Source: an uncultured Flavobacteriales bacterium
GTDB taxonomy: Bacteria; Bacteroidota; Bacteroidia; CAIKAF01
Assembly: GCA_903825395.1 (NCBI GenBank)
Contig: CAIKAF010000005.1
Coordinates: 1-64,000 of the forward strand
Direction: 5' to 3'
Length of the DNA: 64,000 nt
Shown: positions 34,460 through 43,027 of the stretch, one piece after another
Numbering within the stretch: the first letter of the stretch is position 1
How the letters are laid out: each line of letters begins with the position of its first letter
Translations under genes and position numbers: made by a program
Notes under the pieces: generated by a model
Database searches by the model: none
The model's input: only the letters and a program-made list of their open reading frames with translations
What the model was told of the DNA's origin: nothing

Positions 34460-35080
34460 TTAAATTAGTTGGTCAGCGTAGCTTAAAAACAGGAACAAAT
34501 ATAACCACAAGAAATCTAAAAAATGCCAATAAATGGCGGTACGGCTCAAATTATGGTGGCTTTGGGCCGTCAAATTTCCACGTATTGCCTTTGCGAAAGT
34601 CCAAACCAAGGCCAATAACCCACTGATTATGTGAGCAAAATGAGCTCCGGTAATGATGTAAAAAAAAGAGCCCGAAACATTCCCTGTCCGGTTATCTACC
34701 AAAAATATATTCTGGGCCACCAAGGCCTTGTAGCCCTCCCATTGCAACTGGGTAAACCAAATTCCGAGTCCAAAAATTACGGCTATACCTGCCGAAAGCA
34801 GCCAGCGGTTCATGGATCGATCGGTTCGAACCAGCCATTGCAGCAAGGCCATCAATAGCGAACTCATCAGCAATACTATGGTGCTGTGCGTAAAGGGTTC
34901 CGGCAGAGAAAATTCCAACCAATCGCTGCCATCTTTTCGCACCACATACACGCTGGTTAAGGCCGCAAAAAACAGGGTTACCGAAGCCAAAAACAGCCAA
35001 AGCATAATGTTTTTTGCCCGAATGTTGGCTTTCCGTTCTTCCTCCGGACTCAAGGGTTTCAGCACCAAAGGCTCTTTCAT
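34460..35080 (-). CDS. Heme-copper oxidase subunit III (first copy)
   Basis: A 206-residue five-helix protein of the subunit III family. Features are NIMLWLFLASVTLFFAALTS, SSLLMALLQWLVRTD, YIITGAHFAHIISGL (the GxHxxH-type motif) and the C-terminal AIYWHFLDFLWLYLFLFL. It is about 30 residues shorter than the following paralogue and keeps the same WHFLD ending. Its ATG overlaps the ctaB stop by four bases, so expression of the two is coupled. Confidence 0.92.
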   Translation of the reverse strand: MKEPLVLKPLSPEEERKANIRAKNIMLWLFLASVTLFFAALTSVYVVRKDGSDWLEFSLPEPFTHSTIVLLMSSLLMALLQWLVRTDRSMNRWLLSAGIAVIFGLGIWFTQLQWEGYKALVAQNIFLVDNRTGNVSGSFFYIITGAHFAHIISGLLALVWTFAKAIRGNLTAQSHHNLSRTAIYWHFLDFLWLYLFLFLSYADQLI

Positions 35081-35940
35081 AAGGCAAACAGTAAAATAAA
35101 CTGAATCATGGGCAAATACAGAAACGAGGCAAACATCAGGCGCTTAGCGTCCTTCATGTCGTCATACAAATACAGGCGCGCCGCCGGCAATACCATGATT
35201 AAGCCGGCCAACAGCAAACCCAGCATCGGCCACATTCCAATCATATTTAACCAGAACGGAGCCAATCCAACCGGAATTAAGCACAGCGAATACAGCAGTA
35301 TCTGAAAGGCATTGGCCTTAGAACGCCCATTCGGGAAAGGCAGCAAATTGAATCCTGCCTTCCTATAATCTTCATCCAATCTCCAGGCAATGGCCCAAAA
35401 ATGAGGAAACTGCCACATGAATTGCATACTAAACAACAACACCGCAACGGCATCAATGGTTCCCGTTGCCGCAACATAACCCAGCAGCGGCGGAGCAGCT
35501 CCCGGAAAAGCGCCCACAAAGACGGCCAATGGAGTCTTTGACTTCAATGGGGTGTAAAACAATACGTACGATACCAACGCCAGTATGCTAATCAGGCAGG
35601 TAAGAGGATTGGTGAACATCCACAGAATTAGGGCTCCTGTTAAAGCCAGCGATAGCGACAAGGCCCAGGCAAATCCTTGCGACATTCGCCCCGTTGGCAA
35701 TGGACGGTTGCGGGTCCGCTCCATCATTCCGTCGGGCAGCCGTTCTAAAATCTGATTCATTCCATTGGACGCAGCGGTAATCATTGTCCCGCCCAGAGCC
35801 AGTGCGCTAAACTCAAGCCAATTAATCTGGTCAGCACCAATTACGTATCCCAACACGGCCGAAAAAATCACCAGCGAGGCCAGCCTCAGCTTCGTGAACG
35901 CCAAAATATCTTTCCCCTTTGAAGGCTGCAAATCCGTCAT
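35077..35940 (-). CDS. ctaB: Protoheme IX farnesyltransferase
   Basis: A 287-residue integral membrane prenyltransferase of the UbiA family that converts heme B to heme O for the oxidase. The prenyl-binding region is NQILERLPDGMMERTRNRPL (~57-76), where the first acidic residue of the usual NxxxDxxxD is Glu. The second acidic motif region is AIAWRLDEDYRKAGFNLLP. About nine helices are visible. I chose the ATG at 35940 (MTDLQPSKG); an earlier ATG at 35952 adds four residues. It is the first gene of the minus-strand cluster and has a TACCTTTG promoter element 23 bases upstream. Confidence 0.95.
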   Translation of the reverse strand: MTDLQPSKGKDILAFTKLRLASLVIFSAVLGYVIGADQINWLEFSALALGGTMITAASNGMNQILERLPDGMMERTRNRPLPTGRMSQGFAWALSLSLALTGALILWMFTNPLTCLISILALVSYVLFYTPLKSKTPLAVFVGAFPGAAPPLLGYVAATGTIDAVAVLLFSMQFMWQFPHFWAIAWRLDEDYRKAGFNLLPFPNGRSKANAFQILLYSLCLIPVGLAPFWLNMIGMWPMLGLLLAGLIMVLPAARLYLYDDMKDAKRLMFASFLYLPMIQFILLFAL

Positions 35941-35963
35941 GCAATGGCACATTGATTCCTGCG

Positions 35964-35971
35964 CAAAGGTA
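35964..35971 (-). promoter_or_regulatory. -7 promoter element TACCTTTG for the ctaB-oxidase operon
   Basis: Reverse complement of CAAAGGTA, an exact TAnnTTTG match. It implies that the eight-gene cluster from ctaB to the small membrane protein can be transcribed without upstream oxidase genes. Confidence 0.6.
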
Positions 35972-36042
35972 CATTAATTGTCCATGCTTGAACACAGATG
36001 CGCTTGGGGCGGCACCATTCTTCCTTCGATTTTTTGTTTTTT

Positions 36043-36192
36043 GGGGGGCGGTTACGGGCTTTCAGAGCTAGTCCGCGGGTGCCGGCGGCTGGCCCAGCGG
36101 GCTTGCGGTGGCTCCCAAGGTCGCCTCCGCGCCACGCGGGCTCAGGCGCCGCCACCCTTGCGTTCTAGCTTCTTCAATCCCTACCGCGGGCC
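36043..36192 (-). repeat. GC-rich interspersed repeat B, copy 3
   Basis: Reverse-oriented, from GGGGGGCGGTTACGGGCTTT to ATCCCTACCGCGGGCC. It is the most diverged full-length copy (GCGCCACGCGGGCTCAGGCG insertion region). It lies between the divergent ctaB and fibrinogen-domain genes; the rest of the gap shows only AT-rich sequence. Confidence 0.88.
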
Positions 36193-36285
36193 ACCTTCAA
36201 CACCTAATTCCACTGCAAATCAATACCCCTTGCTGTTCGATTTTCCACTTTTCCTTACCTTCATTCTGCAATTCAACCCCAAACC

Positions 36286-37458
36286 ATGAACCGATTTTTT
36301 ATTCTTGTCGTTTTTGTTGCTGTGCAACTAAATCTGTTGTCTCAAACCACCGGTGTGGGCATCAACGCCACGGGCAGTGCTCCTGACCCCTCGGCGGGCC
36401 TCGATGTGAATTACACCAATAAGGGCTTTCTGCAACCCAGATTAACCACTGCCCAACGCAATGGCATTGCCAACCCCGCAAGCGGATTGTCCATTTACAA
36501 TACCAGTACCAACTGCCTTGAGGCGTATTTCCCTCAGTTTGGCTGGAAAAAAATCGCCTGCGATTGCCCGCCGGGCCCTGCCAATCTAATTCTTGTTCCC
36601 AATCCCATCAATGCCGGCTCGGCAGTAACGTTTAGCAGCGCCATGCTGGGCAGCTCCTACGCTTGGTCTTTCCAAAATGGAAGCCCTTCTACCTCAAACA
36701 ATGCCTCTGTCAGTGTAACCTGGGCCGCCGCTGGCAGCGCTCAGGTAATTTTGTCGGTCGATTCCGGTGGCTGCAATTATGCCGACACTGTTGGTGTTAC
36801 CATCAGTTCCAGTCCGCGCAATTGCTTAGATATTCTTACCGCGAACCCCAACGCTGCTTCAGGTGTGTACACCGTAGACCCCGATTTGGGCGGAGCCCTT
36901 CCATCCATGAGCGTATATTGCGACATGAGCAACCACGGCGGCGGCTGGACCTTGGTGCTTCGCGATGACCGAGACGGAGCTTTTCAAGTGGAAACCACCG
37001 GCTCGTTCGGGAATGTGGCGAATCTTAGCAGTTTAACTGGGGCTTCGGCCAAGTATTCCGATGCTGTCATCAATGCCCTGCGCAGCTACACCGATGCCCG
37101 AGTCACCTACCGCAGCAACAACGCCAATTTTCAATACAACTACTTTCACCCCGGAAGCTGTGCCTATCAGCACAATTCCAACAACAACAGCTTCAATGTA
37201 TCGGCATGCATGCGTTATGTTTCCACCTTCACCACATCGCTCAATCCCAATTACATACAATGCGCAAGCTGGGGTGGACAAGGAGCCGGTATCAACTGTT
37301 GGTACGGTTGCGGAAACAACCCCAACTGGTACACCAATGTTACCATTTCACACCGTGGATACAGCGAACAAACAGGCCTTTTGAATAATCCTAACGGCTT
37401 AGCAAACGGCAGTTCTAGTACCACTTACAACCAGAAATATTGGTTGTGGGTGCGCTAA
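36286..37458 (+). CDS. Secreted protein with PKD and fibrinogen-like domains
   Basis: A 390-residue protein with a signal peptide (1-20, ending LLSQ). Residues ~25-95 are the same module as in the glycine-rich protein at 2400-4079: AGLDVNYTNKGFLQPRLTTA, GLSIYNTST, CLEAYF, CDCPPG. A PKD-like domain follows (~100-175, YAWSFQNGSPSTSNN). Residues ~178-390 resemble a fibrinogen C-terminal domain: NCLDILTANPNAASGVYTVD, MSVYCDMSNHGGGWTLVLRD, and a WLWVR end. Fibrinogen-related domains usually bind glycans or acetyl groups. No T9SS domain is visible. A lectin-like surface role is inferred; such a domain is uncommon in bacteria and the shared N-terminal module suggests domain shuffling. Confidence 0.85.
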   Translation: MNRFFILVVFVAVQLNLLSQTTGVGINATGSAPDPSAGLDVNYTNKGFLQPRLTTAQRNGIANPASGLSIYNTSTNCLEAYFPQFGWKKIACDCPPGPANLILVPNPINAGSAVTFSSAMLGSSYAWSFQNGSPSTSNNASVSVTWAAAGSAQVILSVDSGGCNYADTVGVTISSSPRNCLDILTANPNAASGVYTVDPDLGGALPSMSVYCDMSNHGGGWTLVLRDDRDGAFQVETTGSFGNVANLSSLTGASAKYSDAVINALRSYTDARVTYRSNNANFQYNYFHPGSCAYQHNSNNNSFNVSACMRYVSTFTTSLNPNYIQCASWGGQGAGINCWYGCGNNPNWYTNVTISHRGYSEQTGLLNNPNGLANGSSSTTYNQKYWLWVR

Positions 37459-37497
37459 GAAATCCCGGCAGGGACTGAATTGTTGTACCTTAGCCCC

Positions 37498-38226
37498 ATG
37501 TTAGTACAGGAATTTGAGCAACAGGGCCTGTCTCTTTTTCGCTGGCGCAGTTACTGGCCCTTGGTTGGTTTGGCCCTAGCACTTTGGATTGTTTGGCTTC
37601 GCCCCAATCCCTATCCTTGGTTGGTTTGGCCGGCCTTAATCCTGGGCTTGCTAGGTCTGTTTATACGCATTATCACCGTGGGCTTTACTCCCAAAAACAC
37701 CTCGGGCCGCAATACGGCAGAAGGGCAAGTGGCCGAAAGTATAAACACCCAGGGCATGTACTCTATGGTTCGCCACCCCTTGTATTTGGGGAATTTTCTA
37801 ATGTGGTTGGCGCCCGCCGTTTTAACCGGGCACCTTTGGTTTATTTTGGTGTTCTGTTTGGCCTTTTGGTTGTATTACGAACGCATTATGTTTGCCGAAG
37901 AGCAGTTTTTGCAGCGCAAATTTGGAAAACCCTATCAGGATTGGGGAAGCCAACGGCCCGCATTTATTCCTAAGAAGTTGATGTGGCAACGGCCCACTCT
38001 TCAATTTAGCTGGAAAAAAAGTGTGAAAAAAGAAAAGAATGGACTGGCCGCCTTGCTGTTGGTGTTGGCAGGCATTCTGTATGTTGAACAAGTGGGTATT
38101 CGGCGGCAGCTTTTTTGGCCGGAACTTGATTTCTGGACGCTTTCCGCCCTGGCCTCTACCCTATTGTATTTGGTATTGAAACTCATCAAAAAATACACGC
38201 ACTGGCTGGACGAAGAGGGGCGGTGA
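37498..38226 (+). CDS. Isoprenylcysteine/phospholipid methyltransferase-like protein
   Basis: A 242-residue integral membrane protein with five or six helices. The ICMT/phospholipid-methyltransferase signature is visible as MVRHPLYLGNFLMWL (~88-102) and YYERIMFAEEQFLQRKFGKPYQDW (~130-153), where RHPxYxG and EE.L...FG..Y bind S-adenosylmethionine. The substrate in Bacteroidota is unknown; lipids or membrane polymers are candidates. I chose the ATG at 37498 over an in-frame TTG at 37480. A TACCTTAG element just upstream resembles a -7 box with one mismatch. Confidence 0.88.
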   Translation: MLVQEFEQQGLSLFRWRSYWPLVGLALALWIVWLRPNPYPWLVWPALILGLLGLFIRIITVGFTPKNTSGRNTAEGQVAESINTQGMYSMVRHPLYLGNFLMWLAPAVLTGHLWFILVFCLAFWLYYERIMFAEEQFLQRKFGKPYQDWGSQRPAFIPKKLMWQRPTLQFSWKKSVKKEKNGLAALLLVLAGILYVEQVGIRRQLFWPELDFWTLSALASTLLYLVLKLIKKYTHWLDEEGR

Positions 38227-38278
38227 TTCAGCGGGGTGCTGAACGGCCAATTCAAGAGTGGCATTTTAGTCTAAACTC

Positions 38279-38425
38279 GGCCCGCGGCAGGGATTGAAGA
38301 GGCTTGCCCGCAAGGTTGGCGGGGCTTGGCCCGCGCGGCGCGGAGGCGACCTTGGGAGCCACCGCAAGCCCGCTGGGCCAACCCCCGGCAACCGCGGACA
38401 AGCCCTGAAAGCCCGTTTGCCGCCC
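38279..38425 (+). repeat. GC-rich interspersed repeat B, copy 4
   Basis: Forward copy beginning CCCGCGGCAGGGATTGAAGA and carrying GAGGCGACCTTGGGAGCCAC. It ends nine bases before the ATG region of the serine hydrolase gene, whose apparent N-terminal extension is read-through of this repeat. Confidence 0.9.
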
Positions 38426-38433
38426 TTAAAATC

Positions 38434-39828
38434 ATGACTTTTCAACTAAATTTAATGCAGACATTAAACGTTTTGATTTTGAAAAGCACTAACTTGTATA
38501 AAACTCAAAAATTACGCTGGCTTGTGCGCTATCTTTTGCTTTTCATCGCATTCCTTCCGATTTCCATGGCGAAATTGCAGAGCCAACCTCTGTATTTTCC
38601 GCCTGCCACCGGCACTTGGCAAACCCAAAACTTCAGCGATTTAGGCTGGTGTCAAGACAATATCGACAGCCTATATGCCTATTTGCAAGTCAATAACAGC
38701 AAAGGTTTTATCCTTTTAAATCAAGGTAAAATTGTGCTGGAAACGTACTTTGGCTCTTTTACTAAAGATAGCCTTTGGTATTGGGCATCGGCCGGGAAAA
38801 CGCTAACCGCCATGTTGGTGGGAATTGCTCAGCAAGAAGGGCATTTAAGCCTGTCGGATAGCAGCAGCCAATATTTGGGCTCGGGCTGGACCTCTGCCCC
38901 CGCCAACAAGGAAGGCCTGATTACCATACGGCATCAGCTCGCCCTAGATGCCGGACTGAACGACGGTTTAAGCAATCCGGATTGCACCCTTGATACCTGT
39001 TTGCAATACCTAACAGATCCCGGAACCCGCTGGGCCTACCACAATGCCGTGTACACCCTGTTGGATTCTGTCTTGCTGAATGCCACAGGGCAAAATGCGA
39101 ATGCCCTTTTTCAATCCCGAATCCGGCCGACAACGGGCATAAACGGGCTGTACCTTATGCTGGGCTATAACAATGTGTTTTTTAGCACGCTTAGGTCTAT
39201 GGCCAGGTATGGCTTGCTGTTGCAAAACCGGGGGAATTGGAATGGAACTCCTGTGCTGAGCGATACTGCATTTTTTGGACAGATGACCCGTCCATCTCAG
39301 TTGCTCAATCGATCTTATGGATATTTGACCTGGCTGAATGGGCAAAGCTCGTTTATGCTGCCGACCACACAGCTGGTATTTCCGGGCCCTCTTTTCCCCG
39401 ATGCGCCCAGCACTATGTTTGCCGCTTTAGGAAAAGACGGGCAAATTATCAGTGTGGCTGCCAACCAAGGCTTGGTTTGGGTGAGGATGGGAGAAAGCCC
39501 AAACAGTGGGAGCGCAACCGTTACACCCATTTTTGCCAATGAAATTTGGAAATACATCAACCGCCTGCCCTGCAGCTCAGGACTATCTGATGAACTTCAT
39601 CCAGATGGCTTGGTTTGGCCAAACCCGGGCAGCAAGTTGATTCGGTATCGGGGCGCTGAAACCCCTTTGGAGTGGAAGGTATACGACGCTCTGGGACGAT
39701 TGCGGCTTGAACATGGACCGGGAAATGAACTTGAAACAACGGAATTGGAGCCCCATGTGTATTGGATTGAAATTCAATTGCCAAACAGGCCTCCTAAACG
39801 GACAACATGGGTGAAGGAGTCGAATTAA
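38434..39828 (+). CDS. Secreted serine hydrolase (beta-lactamase fold), T9SS
   Basis: A 464-residue exported enzyme of the serine beta-lactamase/PBP-like superfamily. A hydrophobic signal segment lies at residues ~32-50, so the n-region is long; a second ATG at 38455 is equally possible. The SxxK motif is in WASAGKTLTAML (~112), the YxN motif is YHN in WAYHNAVYTLLD (~205), and SYGYLTWLNG lies near the third motif. The C-terminal ~80 residues (LVWPNPGSKLIRYRG, ending RTTWVKESN) look like a T9SS sorting domain. The substrate could be a beta-lactam, D-amino-acid ester or other ester and cannot be read from sequence. Confidence 0.88.
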   Translation: MTFQLNLMQTLNVLILKSTNLYKTQKLRWLVRYLLLFIAFLPISMAKLQSQPLYFPPATGTWQTQNFSDLGWCQDNIDSLYAYLQVNNSKGFILLNQGKIVLETYFGSFTKDSLWYWASAGKTLTAMLVGIAQQEGHLSLSDSSSQYLGSGWTSAPANKEGLITIRHQLALDAGLNDGLSNPDCTLDTCLQYLTDPGTRWAYHNAVYTLLDSVLLNATGQNANALFQSRIRPTTGINGLYLMLGYNNVFFSTLRSMARYGLLLQNRGNWNGTPVLSDTAFFGQMTRPSQLLNRSYGYLTWLNGQSSFMLPTTQLVFPGPLFPDAPSTMFAALGKDGQIISVAANQGLVWVRMGESPNSGSATVTPIFANEIWKYINRLPCSSGLSDELHPDGLVWPNPGSKLIRYRGAETPLEWKVYDALGRLRLEHGPGNELETTELEPHVYWIEIQLPNRPPKRTTWVKESN

Positions 39829-39861
39829 ACACCCTTATTCCAAGGCAGGAACTGGATTGAA

Positions 39862-40659
39862 TTAATTTTTGGGATGCTGTCGGTTGAAAAACAAAGCAGA
39901 ATTTCGGGTCATTAGCGTATCGCAGATTCGCCGCGCTAAACGCTCTGAAGCACGCCGAGCCCGAATGGAGCTCATATGAAAGGTGGACAAGGTATCGTGT
40001 CCCGCTAAATCCCAGGCAGGAATCATCCGGGCATTGATGTCTGTTTTCAAGACCTTTTGAATGCCCAATATACGGCTCTGCAGTCCTGGGCGCAAAAATG
40101 GACTAATCCAATAAATAGGAATATATGGTTTGTATTTACGGATTTTCTGAAGAAGGCCGGCATGGTTGTCGATTCGATTGTTCCCCAGTTCGACAACGAC
40201 CAAATCGGGTTGCCAATACGCCATTAGACTGTCCAAGTTTCTACTCCAGGTTCGACCTATTGGCTTAAAATCTGCCCGTAGGGTTCCGGCGACAGTGCGA
40301 ACAGGGCTTGAATGCCCAATGCTATCGTCGGCCCAGGTGCGGCGAATTCGAAAGCCACAACAGGCGTTCTTTAGTTCAGCAACAGTAAAGGTCTGGCTAC
40401 CGGCACCGCCAATTGCCACAGATAAAATATGAAAACTTCCCAGCTGATGCAGATGCCGCTGCAGGTGTTCTCCGAAATAACCTACCATGTGGCTGTCGCC
40501 CAACATTAAGATATGGGTTGTTTTTCTGGGTTGAGCCGAAATCGATAGAGCGAAGAAACAAGCAACCAACCAAATGGAGCACTTATGGGCTTGATTTAAA
40601 CCGTTTGTAAAAACGTGCAATGTTGATTTCAGGTGGAATTTCACGGGGCGAATGTACAC
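39862..40659 (-). CDS. SGNH/GDSL-like hydrolase
   Basis: A ~265-residue exported protein with a hydrophobic signal around residues 30-42 (VACFFALSISAQ). Block I is LMLGDSHMVG (~50-59; GDSx with Ser nucleophile), block II-like Gly occurs in AIGGAGSQT, and block III is ELGNNRID (~146-153), matching the GxND-type Asn. These fit SGNH esterases that deacetylate sugars or hydrolyse lipids. The start is uncertain: ATG at 40659 overlaps the upstream DAO gene by 77 bases, while an internal TTG at 40620 would reduce the overlap to 38. The C-terminal catalytic Asp/His pair is not clear to me. Confidence 0.8.
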   Translation of the reverse strand: MYIRPVKFHLKSTLHVFTNGLNQAHKCSIWLVACFFALSISAQPRKTTHILMLGDSHMVGYFGEHLQRHLHQLGSFHILSVAIGGAGSQTFTVAELKNACCGFRIRRTWADDSIGHSSPVRTVAGTLRADFKPIGRTWSRNLDSLMAYWQPDLVVVELGNNRIDNHAGLLQKIRKYKPYIPIYWISPFLRPGLQSRILGIQKVLKTDINARMIPAWDLAGHDTLSTFHMSSIRARRASERLARRICDTLMTRNSALFFNRQHPKN

Positions 40660-41590
40660 AAATATCGGCCATTAAATCAGCAAGTTGCGGAGCTAAAAGC
40701 AAGCCTTTGCTTCCCAATCCATTAAAAAACAGGTGGTTGCGAAATTCGGGGTGATGACCGACGATGGGCTTTCTATCGCCGCTGGCTGGCCGATACCCCA
40801 AACTAAACTTTAATGCCGTTGGCGGTTGAGCTTCAGGATAGGAGGGAAGCGCTTGAATTAGCTCTTGTTCCGCTTGGGCATGATCGGCTGGGGTTTGACT
40901 CCAACTGTAGGTGCTTCCCAAGCGATGTACACTAGGATTGGCTGGATCTTGCCCAAAAAAGAACCCCCGATGAACAACCAAGGGTTGAAATTCCGAGCTG
41001 GATTGATTCCATTCTGCCTGAACTCCTGCCGATGGACGTAAGGGCACCCATCCGAACAAGGAAGAGGAACAGGCCCATACTCCTTGAGCCCAAATCACCC
41101 AGTTTGAAACAGGAACATTCATCAATTCGGCTTCCTGCCCAACGGCATTCCGCCAAAATCCCCGCCGTTCTAAATCCTGCTGTGATGCCGATAAAAAATG
41201 CGGAATAGAAATGGAAGCGGCGCGCAATACATCAACATAGGTGTCTCCGCAGTGAATATGCTGATGTAACCCTTCTTGCCAAGCTTGAATCCATCTGGTA
41301 TTGTCCGACTCATCTCGAAAATAGTGCCGCAACACTACCGGTTCCATAAAATGAGCATCCAAACGTTCTTGGCACTGGGAATAAAAAGCTAAGGCCAGTT
41401 CAAATCCCAAGGCCCCATAGGTCAGCGTCCTGGTTTTTAAATGCACCGGATTGAGCAATCCCCAGGCTGCTTTTGAAGCTGCGCCGGGAAAATCCGCGGC
41501 AAACACCTCTACCTCAAGACCGCGCTGAATCAGAGTTTGGGCCAGAACATGAGCGGCAAGACCATTTCCTACTATGCGTATGGGCTGCAT
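40583..41590 (-). CDS. DAO-family FAD-dependent oxidoreductase
   Basis: A 335-residue protein of the D-amino-acid-oxidase family (related to the C-terminal domain of MnmC). The FAD-binding motif is IVGNGLAAHVLAQTL (residues ~5-19), followed by AASKAAWGLLNPVHLKTRT. The C-terminal LGYRPASGDRKPIVGHHPEF and NGLGSKGLLLAPQLADLM blocks bind FAD. It would oxidise an amine or imino acid. The tRNA-modifying methyltransferase partner domain is absent, so a link to MnmC is only by resemblance. No signal peptide is present. It lies between the SGNH gene and the cysteine-cluster gene on the same strand. Confidence 0.87.
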   Translation of the reverse strand: MQPIRIVGNGLAAHVLAQTLIQRGLEVEVFAADFPGAASKAAWGLLNPVHLKTRTLTYGALGFELALAFYSQCQERLDAHFMEPVVLRHYFRDESDNTRWIQAWQEGLHQHIHCGDTYVDVLRAASISIPHFLSASQQDLERRGFWRNAVGQEAELMNVPVSNWVIWAQGVWACSSSLFGWVPLRPSAGVQAEWNQSSSEFQPLVVHRGFFFGQDPANPSVHRLGSTYSWSQTPADHAQAEQELIQALPSYPEAQPPTALKFSLGYRPASGDRKPIVGHHPEFRNHLFFNGLGSKGLLLAPQLADLMADICVHSPREIPPEINIARFYKRFKSSP

Positions 41591-41608
41591 GCCACGAAGG
41601 TACTTGGA

Positions 41609-42112
41609 TTATTTAAGGTTGTTGGGCGGACTCTCCAACCAGTTCAACACAATGTGGGCAACAGCCGGGCAAATCCGGGCATTTTTCTTGGTCAAATCAA
41701 GCACCTCCGACATGCTTGCATGGTCGGTATGGGGGTACATCCTACAGGCTCTTGGTCTAGCCTCATACACCGAGCAACGGTTGTCTTCCAACAAAAATGG
41801 ACAGGGTGTAGATTTGAGTACCCAATCTCCATCTTCATCCAGCCTTAGGTAGGTATCTTGAAGTTGCCCCGGACTAATTTTTAAATGGTGGGCGAGTTTA
41901 TCCACATCTTTATTCGTAAACAAGGGGCCTGTTTCTTTGCAACACCGAGCACATGAAAGGCAATCGGTGTGTTCAAAAGCTTCCTCGTGTGCCTGATGGA
42001 AAGCGGTATTTTGCTGAGCGGGTTTCCAGCGGGCAATGCTGGAAAAAAGGGCGTTTACTTCTCGCTTCCGGGATTGAACCGTTTCCGTTCGCTTCCGGTA
42101 TTCCTCATTCAT
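41609..42112 (-). CDS. YkgJ family cysteine cluster protein
   Basis: A 167-residue protein of the YkgJ family (start chosen at MNEEYRKRTE). The cluster is CLSCARCC (residues ~54-61) with later cysteines in STPCPFLLEDNRCSVYEARPRAC, together giving the CxxCxxCC...C...C...C pattern thought to bind zinc or an iron-sulfur centre. Function unknown, with some members near oxidoreductases. Its start lies only a few bases from the stop of the coiled-coil lipoprotein gene, so they may be co-transcribed. Confidence 0.88.
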   Translation of the reverse strand: MNEEYRKRTETVQSRKREVNALFSSIARWKPAQQNTAFHQAHEEAFEHTDCLSCARCCKETGPLFTNKDVDKLAHHLKISPGQLQDTYLRLDEDGDWVLKSTPCPFLLEDNRCSVYEARPRACRMYPHTDHASMSEVLDLTKKNARICPAVAHIVLNWLESPPNNLK

Positions 42113-42116
42113 GGAA

Positions 42117-42971
42117 TCAATCCAAAATAATAACCAAGTAGCGTGAGGAACTCCAGAATGCTTCAGGATCAGTAATAACCAGTTTTTCAATCATAAAATC
42201 GGTCTTCACCAATTCGTACGCTGTGCTGGGGTGATTGGTTGCAAAATGAATGTTCCGGGTTCCCAATGGAATTTCAAGCAACTTGCGCCGGTCGGCCGAC
42301 TTAAAATAATCCTGATTAAAATCAGAGGAAATTCGAGCACCACTGCGGGCATTCAGGAAGCCGCCAGAACTAATCACTTTTTTCTCTTTTAATGTGGTGT
42401 AGGAACCTGTGGCCCAAAAGACGGTATTAATAACCTCTGATTGTTGTTCAATTCGAGCGCCACGACGTGCATGCGAAATCGCAAGACTATCAAAAGACCG
42501 CTCTACCGTCTGCACCCGTACATTCACTTTCTCCAATTCCTTTTTCAGAGTAACAATTTGCCCATCTTTTTCCTCCAAGTTTTTTTGAAGATTCGCGATG
42601 AGTGCTTGCAGCGACTTCATGTTCTTTTTAGATTGGCTTACTTCTTTCTTTAGCAATTCAATTTTGGCCTTTCCCTCATTTAATAACGTTTCCAACTCCA
42701 ACAAATCATTGGTCAGGTTGGCCCTGGTGTTTGAGCTCAATTCTGGACTCCCCCCGGCACTGGCAATGATGGCTTGCCGTGATTTCACCGAATCCATTAC
42801 TTTCTGGATTTCCATAAAGTCGGCCAGGTAATAATCAATTTCGCTTTGTTGGTTGCTGTTCACCATTTCCAGCGAGTCAATGGTAGCTTGCAAGGGATTG
42901 CTTTCTGAGTCCTTTCCACCACAAGCCCAAAGTAGAACCAACGATAAAACAGGTAGAATGAAGTAGCGCAT
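42117..42971 (-). CDS. Coiled-coil lipoprotein
   Basis: A 284-residue lipoprotein (MRYFILPVLSLVLLWACGG; lipobox LLWAC). Residues ~25-180 are a long heptad-rich coiled coil (IDSLEMVNSNQQSEID, LLNEGKAKIELLKKEVSQSK, KKELEKVNVRVQTVERSFD). The C-terminal ~100 residues form a globular part with FWATGSYTTLKEKKVISSGG and SAYELV-type strands. No enzymatic motif is visible. It would be anchored in the outer membrane and project a coiled coil into the periplasm or outward. I prefer the second Met (42971) because MRYF gives a compact signal. Confidence 0.8.
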   Translation of the reverse strand: MRYFILPVLSLVLLWACGGKDSESNPLQATIDSLEMVNSNQQSEIDYYLADFMEIQKVMDSVKSRQAIIASAGGSPELSSNTRANLTNDLLELETLLNEGKAKIELLKKEVSQSKKNMKSLQALIANLQKNLEEKDGQIVTLKKELEKVNVRVQTVERSFDSLAISHARRGARIEQQSEVINTVFWATGSYTTLKEKKVISSGGFLNARSGARISSDFNQDYFKSADRRKLLEIPLGTRNIHFATNHPSTAYELVKTDFMIEKLVITDPEAFWSSSRYLVIILD

Positions 42972-42980
42972 ATTAAACAT

Positions 42981-42988
42981 TAACTTTG
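42981..42988 (+). promoter_or_regulatory. -7 promoter element TAACTTTG for the DCC gene
   Basis: Fits TAnnTTTG, about 40 bases upstream of the ATG at 43028. The divergent lipoprotein gene has TACCTTTA on the minus strand just beyond it, so the short gap may hold two promoters. Confidence 0.45.
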
Positions 42989-43027
42989 ATAAAGGTATTA
43001 TTTAACAAGCAAATAAACCATTGGCGT

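Noticed and set aside
31195-35940. Complete cytochrome oxidase operon
   Set aside because: Subunits I and II, cytochrome c and the quinol oxidoreductase genes that usually sit upstream are not in the window; only the ctaB-side part is present.
38326-38433. N-terminal extension of the serine hydrolase
   Set aside because: It is translated repeat B sequence.
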